Assembly (NCBI GenBank): GCA_020746835.1
Contig: JAGPNK010000002.1
Coordinates: 2,914,001 to 2,978,000, forward strand
DNA from: Stachybotrys elegans
Taxonomy: Eukaryota; Ascomycota; Sordariomycetes; Hypocreales; Stachybotryaceae
DNA: 64,000 nucleotides
Direction: 5' to 3'
Of the stretch, positions 1-10,161 are shown piece after piece; the stretch's first letter is position 1; each line of letters opens with the position of its first letter. A program made the position numbers and the translations under genes. The notes below the pieces were generated by a model. It did not search any database, was not told the DNA's origin, and was given only the letters and a program-made list of their open reading frames with translations.

Positions 1-162
1 CAGGCAGGTATGATGTGAAATTAGTAGTGAAAGCCAAACAAGGACGGCTGATTATCGGAACAGGGTGCTCAATTGCTGGCAAGGAAACAAGGCCGTCAGT
101 TTGGCTGCCAGTAACCCAAGAACCGATATTGGTTGGCACCAAGGAACAGACAATCCGCCATG

Positions 163-919
163 TCAAGCCGCTTTGTTTCGGGTGGAACAATAGGCTCGAG
201 TGGTGAGGCTGCCAATCAGTCGGAGTCCATTCAACAGAAAGCAAGAGAGCCAGCCAAGAACAGCGAATGGGAGGCTGTACAGCAAGAGCTCGAGGCAGAG
301 CGCAAGCGGCGCGAAGAGCATCGAGCCAAAGCCGCGTCGGGCGAGCAGAAGAGCCTGTACGATATTCTCCAGGAGAATAAAGGTGCGATAAACGCGCAAC
401 AAAACCAAACTTGCGCAACCAAGGACTGACGTGACACGCCGCCCCCCTTCTTCAGCTGCAAAACAGGCGGCGTTTGAGGAGCAAACCAGCCTGCGGAACC
501 AGTTCCGGGCCTTGGACGAGGACGAGGCCGATTTCCTGGAGGAAATACGGGAGCGACGGCGCAAGGAGGATGCCGAGGTGCGGCGCGAGACCGAGGAGGG
601 ACTGAAGGCGTTCCGAGAGAGGCAGCAGAAGACGGATGGAACGACGTCGGAGACTGGCCCGGATCAGGAGAGTGAGGAGACGTGGGGGGCGGGCAGGAAG
701 CGGAAGAGGGTAAAGGACCGAGAGGTCAAGGGCGTGAGGAGGAGGGTGAGCGAGGCGGAGGAGAGTCCAGCGGCAGAGAAAAAGAAAGCCCCGGAGAAGG
801 AGGAAGAGGAGGGGAAGAAGAAGAAGAAAGACGCCCCTGCTGTTGTTTCTGTTCCGGCCAGGGCCAAGAAGCCTATGGCTTTGGTTAGCTACGGGTCTGA
901 TGACAGCGACGATGATTGA
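163..919 (+). CDS. NIP30/FAM192A-domain nuclear protein (Fyv6-like), 2 exons
   Basis: Exons are 163-382 and 456-919, separated by a 73-nt GT-AG intron. The join makes a 227-residue protein. The first 90 or so residues match the NIP30/FAM192A N-terminal domain: an SRFVSGG start, a charged helix rich in E, K and R, and the blocks SLYDILQ and FRALDEDEADFLEE. The tail is low-complexity K/E-rich and ends in YGSDDSDDD. Known family: human FAM192A binds the proteasome activator PA28-gamma, and yeast Fyv6 is a second-step splicing factor, so a nuclear role in RNA processing is inferred. The ATG at 163 was chosen because homology begins there. A further in-frame start at 133 would add ten residues unlike the family. 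It is convergent with TIM54. The unassigned 162 nt before it are probably its promoter. Confidence 0.85.
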
Positions 920-1294
920 AGGCCTCGTGCTTGGAGGGGCCTATGCTGCGGTGCTTCCACATAGGACCAGTGCGAGAAGTGTGTGATGAGTATTGGACGC
1001 TGCCTCCCGGAGATTGGACGGCGCGGCTTCAAGGCAGATGACAGCAACATTAATCTTACACGCAATTCCTATGGATATGTGCATGTACACTGTGAACAAG
1101 AGTTGATTGATGTATGCGCCATGCAGCCCGGTTCTGGGTCTCGAGCCCCGTGGCCGTTTCCCGCTTAGTTCTATAGTAGTAGGATATATATGATATACAA
1201 ATGCCCATGCCGGCAACATCGTTACAAGTACACAAATGGCCCCTTTATTCTTCTTTGCTTCTTCATATCATACACACATCAGACGGCGTCCCCT
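920..1294. other. Convergent 3' intergenic region
   Basis: These 375 nt separate the stop codons of the NIP30-type gene and TIM54. They should hold both 3' UTRs and polyadenylation signals. No ORF with family resemblance and no repeat was seen. Confidence 0.6.
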
Positions 1295-2581
1295 TTACTC
1301 GTCATCAAGGTTGCCGACGTTGGGCCCGAGGTGCTTGGGCTCAAAGGACTTGACGCCCCATCGCCACAGGCTGCGTAGGCTGCCCTTGATCCAGCCCTCG
1401 ATCTCCTCCTCGGGGACGGCGATGGCGGCAGCGGCGGCCTCGTGCTCGGGGAGGACTTCGAAGCGGCGCATCGAGCGGGCGATGCGCGCGTCGGCGACCA
1501 TGGGGGACACCCAGATCTTCTCCTTGGGGGGGTCGGGTTCGTCGGTCCACACGTTCTTGGGCCAGTCCTTCTCCTCGTGCTGCAGGGCGAGCTCCTGCTC
1601 GAAGACGCCGTCGGCCTCGCGCCACTCTCGCGACGCGGCGAAGCAGGCGGCCGCTACCTCGCGGCCGATGTTGTCGGCGAGCTTGCGGCGGTTAAGGAAC
1701 CAGCCCAGGCGCACGAAGGTGTGGGTGAAGCCGAGACGGTGGGGGAAGGGGATGATGGCGGCGGGAGGGAGGTCGAGGGGCGTTTGGGAAGGCAGCGTTG
1801 CGGAGGCGTAGTCTTCTACCGAGTTGTAGGGTCGAGGCTGCGGTGGCCGCTCGGGCTTCTTCTCCTCTTCGGGCTTCTCTGCGTCCGGCTTGGGCTCCTC
1901 CTGGCTGGGCTCGACGGGCTTGACCTCGGGGATAGACTCGGGAGGGGGATCAAGCGGGCCCAGCCACCCCTCGTGGAGGCCACGGATGTACTCCTTCCAA
2001 GCGTGTCGTCCGATAATAATGTCGCCCTTGACTCCCTCGTGCCCGGGAATGTTGGACTTTTTCCTCAGCCCCTCGACAATCGACTCATCGGTGGGGGGAA
2101 GCTCCTTATCTGGCTGCTCGTGCGCGCTCCTCTGCCTCCTAATCTTCTCGGCGACGACGGCCCTCACGTCACCCTGCTGCCTGCCCTGAACAAACTCCCA
2201 ATCCAGACCCGAGGCCGACAGGACGGGCTTGACATACTCGATGAAGTGGTCCTGGGTAACGCGCAGGCCGTCGCCGGGCGGTGCCTCGATATAGATGGTC
2301 AGCTTGCGCGGCATCTGACTGGCGTCGGCGATGTTCTCTTTGGCGAGGGGGGCAACGGCGCGGCGCCACTTGGCCGTGGCGCGGTTCTTCTCCCGCTTGT
2401 CGTAGATTATGGCAGCCGTGAAGGATCCCGTAATGGCCCAGAAGATCATCCAATTGCGCGAGGGCAGCTTCCGGGGGAGCGCTGGAAGTCCCATCATGCG
2501 GAAGGCTGGGTTTTGGGTGGAAGGTTTCGGCGCTGCGCCCGAGCCGGCAGCGGGCTGGGCGGGAGGGTTCTGCTCGGCCAT
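1295..2581 (-). CDS. TIM54: Mitochondrial inner-membrane translocase subunit Tim54
   Basis: Single exon, 428 residues. The Tim54 family belongs to the TIM22 complex, which inserts carrier proteins into the mitochondrial inner membrane. Seen here: a proline/alanine-rich N-terminus, the conserved lead-in LPRKLPSRNWMIFW, one transmembrane helix at about residues 43-60, and then the family block YDKREKNRATAKWR on the intermembrane-space side. The middle carries the conserved LTIYIEAPPGDGL segment. A P/E/K-rich linker lies around residues 220-250. Length is close to that of other fungal Tim54 proteins. It is divergent from COT1 across a 1.6 kb spacer. A 399-residue frame on the opposite strand is a GC-rich shadow. 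Confidence 0.95.
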   Translation of the reverse strand: MAEQNPPAQPAAGSGAAPKPSTQNPAFRMMGLPALPRKLPSRNWMIFWAITGSFTAAIIYDKREKNRATAKWRRAVAPLAKENIADASQMPRKLTIYIEAPPGDGLRVTQDHFIEYVKPVLSASGLDWEFVQGRQQGDVRAVVAEKIRRQRSAHEQPDKELPPTDESIVEGLRKKSNIPGHEGVKGDIIIGRHAWKEYIRGLHEGWLGPLDPPPESIPEVKPVEPSQEEPKPDAEKPEEEKKPERPPQPRPYNSVEDYASATLPSQTPLDLPPAAIIPFPHRLGFTHTFVRLGWFLNRRKLADNIGREVAAACFAASREWREADGVFEQELALQHEEKDWPKNVWTDEPDPPKEKIWVSPMVADARIARSMRRFEVLPEHEAAAAAIAVPEEEIEGWIKGSLRSLWRWGVKSFEPKHLGPNVGNLDDE

Positions 2582-4155
2582 GATGGGCGGTATAATAGGA
2601 TGGGGGATCGAAGACGTGCTCGACCACTCTCGTGGAGGTGACGGGACGCTGTCAAGAGACTCTCACTCAGCCTATCACGCTCACGGCTCACACCAGCAAA
2701 TCGACTCTAGAGGTAGCCAAGGGGAAGAAAAAAAATGGTGCCGATAAGGACCGAGGAGCGATAAGCGCGGGGATGGAATTACTAGCATCCGAGCTTCTGA
2801 TAGATCTACACTACTTGTACTGAGTACCTAGCAGGTATGTCAGTTGCAGTACATTGAATGAGTTACTGAGATATGTACCTGCATAGGTAGATTGGACAAA
2901 TCATGCGGAGCCAACTTTTGTGCGTGTTTGGAGTGTGTAGACTCGGGTCAAGAATTGAATTTGGCTGTGCCCGCCGTGGTAAAACGTGAGGGCGGGTAGA
3001 TCGGGTACAACGACATAATTATCCCAGCAAACCCATGTTTCTCTCCGGTTTGCTGTGCTGGCCATGCTACATATATCAACAAGGTTAATCCTGCAGCAGG
3101 GTCGCAAACACCGTCCCACTGCTGGCTGGCTGTCTAATCAGCGTTGGCGACCTTTCTCCGAGCTGCATTTACGGGATGGAGGATGGAGGATGGGCTGGAC
3201 TGGGATAATATATGTATGTATGTACTGGATTGGACATCGGAAAATAGAGGCCAACCGTTACAGAGTGCATCCCACCATACCACCACTGCCCAAGATAGGC
3301 AGTGCTAAGGCCCGATACCCCTGAAACCCCCCCCTCCTTTTCCCCTCCAGTGCCATAGACTGAATGCCGCCACTTGCCAGCACGCACTGAGCACCTGGGA
3401 GTTCCCACAGCATTCAGAGACCCCTGGAACGTGGGATACACTGGCGGCCGGCGCTCTCCTTGCTTGTCCCCGTTGCACCCTCGATTCTCGAAACATTCTG
3501 GATTCCATCCGACGTTGAGTAGTCCGCAGCTGAGCTGTACGCAGGACCGCCGGGTAAGGTCTTCCTCTCTCTCTCTGTCTCTGTCTCTCCTTGGGCTTGG
3601 CCAACTGAATCAATCGAGATCACTCTGGCCTGCTAATGGTACCCGTGCTTGTGCCCATGCTGTGCTAACTCCTGGCGAGCCGACTAGACCAACCTGAAGC
3701 ATCCTGTCCCGTCCGTCCGTCCATCCCCGCCCCCTTAGTTGACCGCTCTCGCGTGCCACCTTTACGGTTCGATTGTTTACCGACAGCCTAGAGTGCAGCA
3801 CACCACACTGCCCAGGCCCTCGTCGCTTGGACCTCATCCAAAGCAGCTTCTTGCTTCCACAGCCCCTGATACCAATCGACGTCGACGTCGCCTCGGACTG
3901 TGATTGTGCTTGTGGTGGTCGACTCCTACTTTGCACACCTTCACTACTCTCCTTACCCCCTCTCGTCCTTCTCCTCCTCCTCCTCCACGTCTTCCCCAGC
4001 TGGCACAAACACCTGGCAGTTCCCCCCCTTTGGGAGAAAAGCTTCCGCCAGCCAGCTCGACTCCCACGCCTGCGCAGATCTCTCAACCACCCCGCAGGTC
4101 TTCCCAAAACTTGTCGCTGTAGCATAGCTTGGGCCTCGGCCGGCTTTCGACCAAG
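2582..4155. promoter_or_regulatory. Divergent TIM54 / COT1 promoter and COT1 leader
   Basis: A 1,574-nt spacer between two start codons. Two GATAAG hexamers stand 17 nt apart on the + strand at 2743-2748 and 2760-2765, close to TIM54. The COT1 side from about 3300 is strongly pyrimidine-rich, with a CT-rich run at 3563-3590 and C/T tracts to 4070. This is typical of long fungal leaders. A GTAAGG at about 3554 could be a leader-intron donor, but no partner can be fixed without transcript data. No protein-like ORF was seen. Confidence 0.55.
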
Positions 4156-6237
4156 ATGGACTCCAACAACAACCGCCTCTACCTCAACTTCGGCAACGGC
4201 AACGACAGAACTGCCCCCAACGATCGAGCCTATCCCACCACCCCGTCCACCTTCCCTCAGCCCGTCTTTCCGAACCAGGGCCAACAGCCGAGCGGATTGC
4301 AACAGCAGGCCTATGGCGGCGGCGGTTACGCCCCTAATCAAGGATACTTTCTGCAGAACCAGAACCAATACCAGGGCCAATACCCTCCAGGCCAGGCCAT
4401 CAGCACCGACTACCCCCCCTCCCAGAATGCCGGATACCAGGCACGTTCGACTACGCCGGGCAATGACCCGACCGGCCTGGCTCATCAGTTCTCCCACCAG
4501 AACCTAGGAGGTGCTGGCAGGGCGCCCTACGGCAACCGAGGTCCCTCTCCAGCCCAGCGCCCCAGGACCGCCGGAGCTCCTGGCCAACCCGGCTACAGCA
4601 GCTATGCCAACGTTCCTATGCCATCACAGGGCGGCTCGTCTGTGGGCGAATTCCAGCAGGCACCTGAGCGAAACCCGGACCGTTATGGATCCAATGCTAA
4701 CAGCAACCAAAAGAAGTGCTCACAGCTGGCTGCTGACTTCTTCACCGACAGCGTGAAGCGCGCTCGCGAGCGTAACCAGAGGTATGACGGGTATTCTTGC
4801 CAGCTAGCCCGGTTCATTCTGCTAACCAGGGTGGGATAACACAGGCAAAGCGAACTGGAGCAGAAGCTCCAAGATCCGAGCCAGAACCCTGCCAGGCGAG
4901 AGCAGCTCTGGTCGACTGCTGGCCGCAAGGAGGGCCAGTACCTGCGATTCCTGCGCACTAAAGACAAGCCTGAGAACTACAATACCATCAAGATCATTGG
5001 TAAAGGAGCATTCGGTGAAGTCAAGCTGGTGCAGAAGAAGGGAGACGGCAAGATCTACGCCATGAAGTCCCTAATCAAGACAGAAATGTTCAAGAAGGAC
5101 CAGCTCGCGCACGTCCGATCAGAGCGTGATATCCTGGCCGAGTCAGACAGTCCCTGGGTCGTCAAGCTCTACGCTACGTTCCAGGACAACTACTTCCTCT
5201 ACATGTTGATGGAGTTCTTGCCCGGTGGAGACCTGATGACCATGCTTATCAAGTATGAGATCTTCTCCGAGGACATTACTCGATTCTACATTGCCGAGAT
5301 TGTCTTGGCTATCGAAACCGTGCACAAACTGGGTTTCATACACCGGTATGTCGGGGCATGCTCGAGGCATACGAACGATTCCTGACACATGAAAATAGTG
5401 ACATTAAGCCTGATAACATTCTGCTCGACCGTGGCGGCCATGTTAAGCTGACTGACTTTGGTCTGTCTACTGGCTTCCACCGCCTACACGACAACAACTA
5501 CTACCAGCAGCTGCTACAGGGAAGATCGAATCGTCCGCGAGATAGAAACTCGATTGCGCTAGACCAGATCAACCTCACCGTCAGCAACAGATCCCAGATC
5601 AACGACTGGCGTCGTTCGCGAAGACTGATGGCCTACTCCACTGTCGGTACCCCTGACTACATTGCTCCCGAGATTTTCACTGGGCACGGCTACACCTTCG
5701 ACTGCGATTGGTGGTCTCTGGGAACCATTATGTTCGAGTGCCTCGTTGGCTGGCCGCCTTTCTGTGCTGAGGACAGCCACGATACCTACCGCAAGATTGT
5801 CAACTGGAGGCAGACTCTGTATTTCCCCGACGACATCACATTGGGCGTCGAAGCGGAGAATTTGATCCGCAGGTAAGTAACGGATCGTGCCAGATTTTGA
5901 AGAATGGACGGCTGATTTTTTTTTGTCAAGCATGGTGTGCAACACCGAGAACCGTCTGGGCCGCGGCGGTGCTCACGAGATCAAGAGCCACGCCTTCTTC
6001 CGCGGCGTCGAGTTTGACAGCCTGCGCCGTATCCGAGCACCCTTCGAGCCTAGACTCACTTCCAACATTGACACGACGTACTTCCCTACGGATGAGATTG
6101 ACCAAACCGACAACGCTACTGTGCTCAAGGCCCAGGCCATGCAGCAGAACGGTGGCCAGGTGGTGGAGGAGTCGCCCGAGATGAGCTTGCCTTTCATCGG
6201 CTACACCTTCAAGCGATTCGACAACAACTTCCGGTAA
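4156..6237 (+). CDS. cot-1: NDR-family Ser/Thr kinase COT1, 4 exons
   Basis: Exons are 4156-4781, 4845-5345, 5399-5872 and 5931-6237, giving 635 residues. COT1 is the NDR/LATS-group kinase that, with MOB2, governs polar hyphal growth and branching in Neurospora. Order seen: a Q/G/N/P-rich N-tail; the basic MOB-binding helix around residues 195-225; the kinase domain from about 254 with glycine loop GKGAFG (261-266), catalytic Lys283, HRDIKPDN (Asp377) and DFG (395-397); the NDR-type long insert before the activation segment with Ser456 in [10 protein letters not shown]; and the hydrophobic motif with Thr626 near the C-terminus. All catalytic residues are present. Introns are 63, 53 and 58 nt. 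The first in-frame ATG is 4156. Somewhat longer than the Neurospora protein, mostly in the N-tail. Confidence 0.97.
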
Positions 6238-6914
6238 AAGGGATGTCTACTTGGATTTCAACATTGTGCCGAGTGACCTGCCCGCGGGCCATGTTCTGGG
6301 AACGGACTCGCTTTAGGGACGAAGCAAGGCAATCACTGTGAATGTATACAGCTTACCGTATCAAATACAATGCGGCTGTTCTCGAGGCAAAAAAAAAAAA
6401 AGAATGCGGACCGTTAGGAACTCATCTGTATGACCACTGAGTGACAGGTTCAAATTTGCGTAGTCTATGTACAGCTACATCCCTGGTGCATTGTGGCGAG
6501 AGTAACCATGGCAACCCTGTGCTCCGTAGGTGACCTCTGCAATAGGTGGCCTGAGCATTATCCTCGTTGCGATGCTGAGAATGTGAAAAATACAGCAACG
6601 TAACAGTAGTAGACGGGCCTTGTACATTTATCCAAAGAAACCAGAACTCCCGAACATCAATTCCCATTCCGAACCAAACGCCAAGCCTCAACTGCTGTGG
6701 GTATATCGACCTTGAAGGCTGTTGCTTCGGTCAGCCATGGGAGGTTTTAAGACGGCGAGCCAGGCTCTTACTCTTGCTGCATCCCATGTCGTCTTCTTGC
6801 CTAGGCAAGTCCATGTCATAAGACGCTACCATAATGCAACGGATTGGCATGCAACATATCGAAGCACGTTGGTGTTGTGCAGTGCTTCTTCTTTAGTACT
6901 ATTCCCCGCCCCCT
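6238..6914. other. Convergent 3' intergenic region
   Basis: These 677 nt lie between the stop codons of COT1 and the SF3A2-type gene. A genomic A-rich run near 6390-6402 is the only marked feature. No ORF or RNA gene was recognised. Confidence 0.55.
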
Positions 6915-7631
6915 CTACCTTGTCGTAAGACCCGGAGCAGCATTAAACCTCTCTTCACGCTCCGTCATGAACATGACCTGAATCCAGTACTCCTTGGCAT
7001 CCGGGTCCCAGAAGGCAAACTGTCTGTCCTCACGCTTGTCAAGCTCGCGGGCGGGAATCTTGAAACCAACAGTCTCGTAGGGCTCGGCAGCGACGAGGAG
7101 ATACTGGAAGTCCTTGTTGGGCTCCTCGATGCGCTGGGTGAAGGCATTCATGACTTGCCACTTGGGGGCCGTCTCGGGCGTGGCGTCCGGGTACTCGAGC
7201 TGGAAGAGCAGACCCTGCTGACGGGAGACGGGGTCGCGAATCTTTGTGATCTTGTAACCGGGGCGGCCAATCTTGACGACATTCTTGCGGACGCCGAGGC
7301 TCGGGGCGGCGACGCCCACGGGCAGACCTGTGGCCGGGTCGATCTTCTGCTTGCCTTCCTTCTGGTCGCGGGCGACACGGCGGGCGAGGTTGGTCTGATG
7401 CTTCTTGCCCTGCGTGTGCGCGAGGTAGGACCCGTCGTTCTGGTGCACCGTGAGGCACAGCCGGCACTCGAAGGAACCGACGTGGTTCTTGAAGAAGAAG
7501 GGGTCCTTGTCGAGGTCGATGGACTCGAGGGCGAGCTTGGCGAGGCGTGCGCGGCGGTCGGCGTTGGTGGCGGATTGGGAGGCGACACCTCCGCCGCCGA
7601 ACTTGGAGCCTGCGCGATTCTGGTAATCCAT
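6915..7631 (-). CDS. prp11: U2 snRNP splicing factor SF3A2 / Prp11 / Sap62
   Basis: Single exon, 238 residues. SF3A2 is the middle subunit of the SF3a trimer that docks on U2 snRNA during prespliceosome assembly. Seen: the invariant MDYQNRAGSKFGGGG start; a matrin-type C2H2 zinc finger with Cys56, Cys59, His72 and His78; and the conserved C-terminal fold including RPGYKITK, GLLFQLEYP and FWDPDAKEYWIQVMF. It ends just after the conserved core and lacks the proline-rich C-terminal repeats of animal SF3A2, as is normal in fungi. It is divergent from NUG1, with a 5S rRNA gene in the shared promoter. Confidence 0.97.
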   Translation of the reverse strand: MDYQNRAGSKFGGGGVASQSATNADRRARLAKLALESIDLDKDPFFFKNHVGSFECRLCLTVHQNDGSYLAHTQGKKHQTNLARRVARDQKEGKQKIDPATGLPVGVAAPSLGVRKNVVKIGRPGYKITKIRDPVSRQQGLLFQLEYPDATPETAPKWQVMNAFTQRIEEPNKDFQYLLVAAEPYETVGFKIPARELDKREDRQFAFWDPDAKEYWIQVMFMTEREERFNAAPGLTTR

Positions 7632-7832
7632 GGTTGAAGTGGAAGGATTGGTGGTGGGTGGTGGTTATGAAGCTGGGAAAGTGTTGGTTTAGTAACGGAA
7701 CGTTGCGCGACGAATGTATAGATATTATGGGTGCTGGTGCTATCGAAAAAAGATGATGTGGCTGGTGCGCTGTTTAGGTGGCTGAGTGCCACAACACCGC
7801 CTTACATTATCCATGTACACATCATTACTTCA

Positions 7833-7837
7833 TATAT
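7833..7837 (+). promoter_or_regulatory. TATA-like box of the 5S rRNA gene
   Basis: TATAT lies at -26 to -22 relative to the first base of the 5S gene. Neurospora 5S genes are known to need an upstream TATA-like element near this position, so the placement fits. It has not been tested here. Confidence 0.5.
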
Positions 7838-7858
7838 CAAAACTTCACCTTTGCTGGT

Positions 7859-7977
7859 ACATACGACCATACCTACCAGGAAATACGGGGTCCCGTCCGC
7901 TCCCCCCTAGTCAAACTGGTAAGGGGCAGATTAGTAGTTGGGTCGGTGACGACCAGCGAACACCGGCTGTTGTATGT
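7859..7977 (+). rRNA. 5S ribosomal RNA gene
   Basis: 119 nt beginning ACATACGACCATAC and ending TTGTATGT. The two ends pair as the closing helix: nine pairs, one of them G-U. The conserved internal control region GTAGTTGGGTCGGTGACGAC is intact at about 7934-7953. A stem of UACCAG against CUGGUA replaces the CACUGG/CCAGUG I recall from related fungi. Both sides have changed, so pairing is kept, which argues for a functional variant rather than a dead copy. Filamentous ascomycetes scatter single 5S genes through the genome, and this one stands alone. It is transcribed by RNA polymerase III, whose largest subunit is also encoded in this window. Confidence 0.93.
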
Positions 7978-7981
7978 TTTT
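7977..7981 (+). terminator. Pol III T-run terminator
   Basis: Five consecutive T on the sense strand begin at the 3' end of the 5S rRNA. This is the normal RNA polymerase III stop signal. Confidence 0.85.
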
Positions 7982-8173
7982 GCCAGTTGAAGCTTCATCA
8001 TTTTGCTGATGGGTCCTTATCTCAGTGGGGGTCGGTGAGGCGGTGAAGATAAGTCCCGGCAGAATCGCCATCCCACTTGATTTTTTTTTTCCTTGCACCC
8101 ATAAACCACGACAGTTTGGGCGCTTCGCTAGTTCGTTCCATTGAATCCAACATTTGCAGCAAGACACATCACA

Positions 8174-9931
8174 ATGGCCGGCTCAATCACCAAGCCAAAG
8201 AGTAAGTAGAATTGATAATCTCAGGCTCGCGCTCCCCGGCTCCAGAATCCCTTTGGGGGGCTTCATGTCTTTTATATTTTATTTTATTTTGACAGTCGCT
8301 AATCCATCCCAGAGCCCAAGTCGAAGCGGTCGACATCCCGCCTTCGCCACAAGATCGAGAAGAAGTCGGCCGCCAAGCAGAGGAAGGATCGAAAGCTCGC
8401 CAAGAAGAACCCGGAATGGCGCTCCAAGCTGAAGAAGGACCCGGGAATCCCAAATCTCTTCCCCTACAAGGAGAAGCTTCTCGAGGAGATTGAGGAGAAG
8501 CGTCTGCGAAAGGCCGAGGCTGCCCAGCGTAGGAAAGAGCTTGCAAAGGCCGCCAAGACGGGCGGTGATCAGCCCGCGGGCGAGGAGAAGATGGTAGACG
8601 CGGGTGCCGAGGGTGAGGAGGCTGAGGGCTCCGATGATGAGTTCATGGATGAGGACGTGGACGAGTCGAACCCCATGGCTGCGCTCATCGCTAGCGCGCG
8701 GGCCGCCGCTGAGAGCTACGAGAAGACCCTGGAAGACAGCGACGACGACATGGACGAGGATTCAGACGACTCGGACGACGATGGTGGCCGGCCGGAGATG
8801 TCCATTGGCCAGGCATCGTCCCGCAAGACCTACGACAAGGTCTTCAAGCAGGTCGTCGACCAGGCCGACGTTGTGCTCTACGTTCTCGACGCCCGCGACC
8901 CCGAGGGCACGCGCTCCCGGGACGTCGAGCGCAGTGTTATGGCCGCCGCCTCGGGCGGCAAGCGCCTCATCCTCATCCTCAACAAGGTCGACTTGATCCC
9001 GCCCAAGGTGCTGCGCGATTGGCTTGTCTACCTCCGCCGCTACTTCCCCACGCTCCCGCTGCGCGCCTCGGGTGCCGCCCCTAACGCTCACACCTTCAAC
9101 CACCGCGACTTGTCCACGCAGAGCACCTCGGCCGCCCTCTTCAAGGCCCTCAAGAGCTTCGCCGCGAGCCGCCAGCTGAAGCGCGCCATCTCCGTTGGTG
9201 TCATTGGATACCCCAACGTGGGCAAGAGCTCCGTCATCAACGCCCTGATGTCCAGGATGAGCGGAAAGAATGCCGGCTCGCACAAGGCCTGCCCTGCCGG
9301 CGCCGAAGCTGGCGTCACCACCAGCATCAGGGCCGTCAAGTTGGACAGCAAGCTCACCCTCCTGGACTCTCCCGGAGTGGTCTTCCCCTCTTCCTCTTCC
9401 ATCCACTCCGGCGGCCTTGTCTCGCTCAAGAATGCGACCGAGGCTCATGCCCACCTTGTTCTCCTGAACGCCGTGCCTCCCAAGCAGATTGACGATCCCG
9501 TCCCCGCTGTCAGCCTGCTCATCCGCCGTCTCTCTGCCTCCCCCGACCTCATGCAGAAGCTCACCGATGTTTACGACATCCCCGCGCTGCTCCCCAACCG
9601 CGCCGACGGAGACGTCACGACAGACTTCCTCGTCCAAGTGGCCCGCAAGCGTGGCAGGATTGGCAGGGGCGGCATTCCCAACCTCAACGCTGCGGCCATG
9701 ACCGTCGTCACTGACTGGCGCGATGGACGTATCCAGGGATGGGTCGAGCCGCCTGTGCTCTCGGGTGAGACCAAGGATGGCGCGGCCAAGTCTGGGATCA
9801 AGAACGCCGGCGAGGAGCCTTCGATGCCTGACCAGAAGGAGATTGTTACTGAATGGGCAGCCGAGTTCAAGATCGAAGGTCTCTGGGGCGACAGCGCCAA
9901 CGATGAAGCCAGCGCAGACGCAATGGAGTGA
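8174..9931 (+). CDS. NUG1: Nucleolar GTPase Nug1 (60S export), 2 exons
   Basis: Exon 1 is only 28 nt (8174-8201) and exon 2 is 8313-9931. The product is 548 residues. Nug1 is a circularly permuted GTPase needed for nuclear maturation and export of the 60S subunit. Seen: a lysine/arginine-rich N-terminal GN3L/Grn1-type segment; an acidic stretch around 120-165; then permuted GTPase motifs in the order DARDP (202), G4 NKVD (233-236), G1 GYPNVGKSS (308-316) and G3 DSPG (361-364). The acceptor at 8312 was chosen because it keeps frame and lies after a CTAAT branch-like site. Its promoter is at most 196 nt long, because the 5S gene ends at 7977. Confidence 0.95.
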
Positions 9932-10161
9932 GACTAAAATGGTGTATCCAATGAAGTACGGACGCGGACGACATAGATATCAATGGTGTTTGGCGCAATA
10001 TGGGCGGGCACATGGTTGAGAATCCGGGTGATCGTATATATATATACCTCGAGAAATGATCATTGTCCTTTTATCTAAAGCTTTATCCTTTGCAAAATTC
10101 CACATGTGTATGCTGTAAAATCATCCACAATCCATCCCTTTCCGCCTTGCAAAATTGATCC

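Noticed and set aside
1442..2641. 399-codon ORF on the + strand across TIM54
   Set aside because: Fully antisense to the recognised TIM54 frame. It has a low-complexity L/G/V/D-rich product, as expected from an antisense GC-rich frame.
3766..3775. GGTTCGATTG, resembling a tRNA B box
   Set aside because: The last bases do not fit the B-box consensus, and no acceptor stem or A box lies at the right distance. A similar GGTTCGACCT at 44441-44450 spans the RPC1 intron 1/exon 2 boundary.
3773..4507. 244-codon frame overlapping the COT1 start
   Set aside because: It opens with TTG, not ATG, and its product is proline/serine/leucine-rich translation of pyrimidine-rich leader plus out-of-frame COT1.
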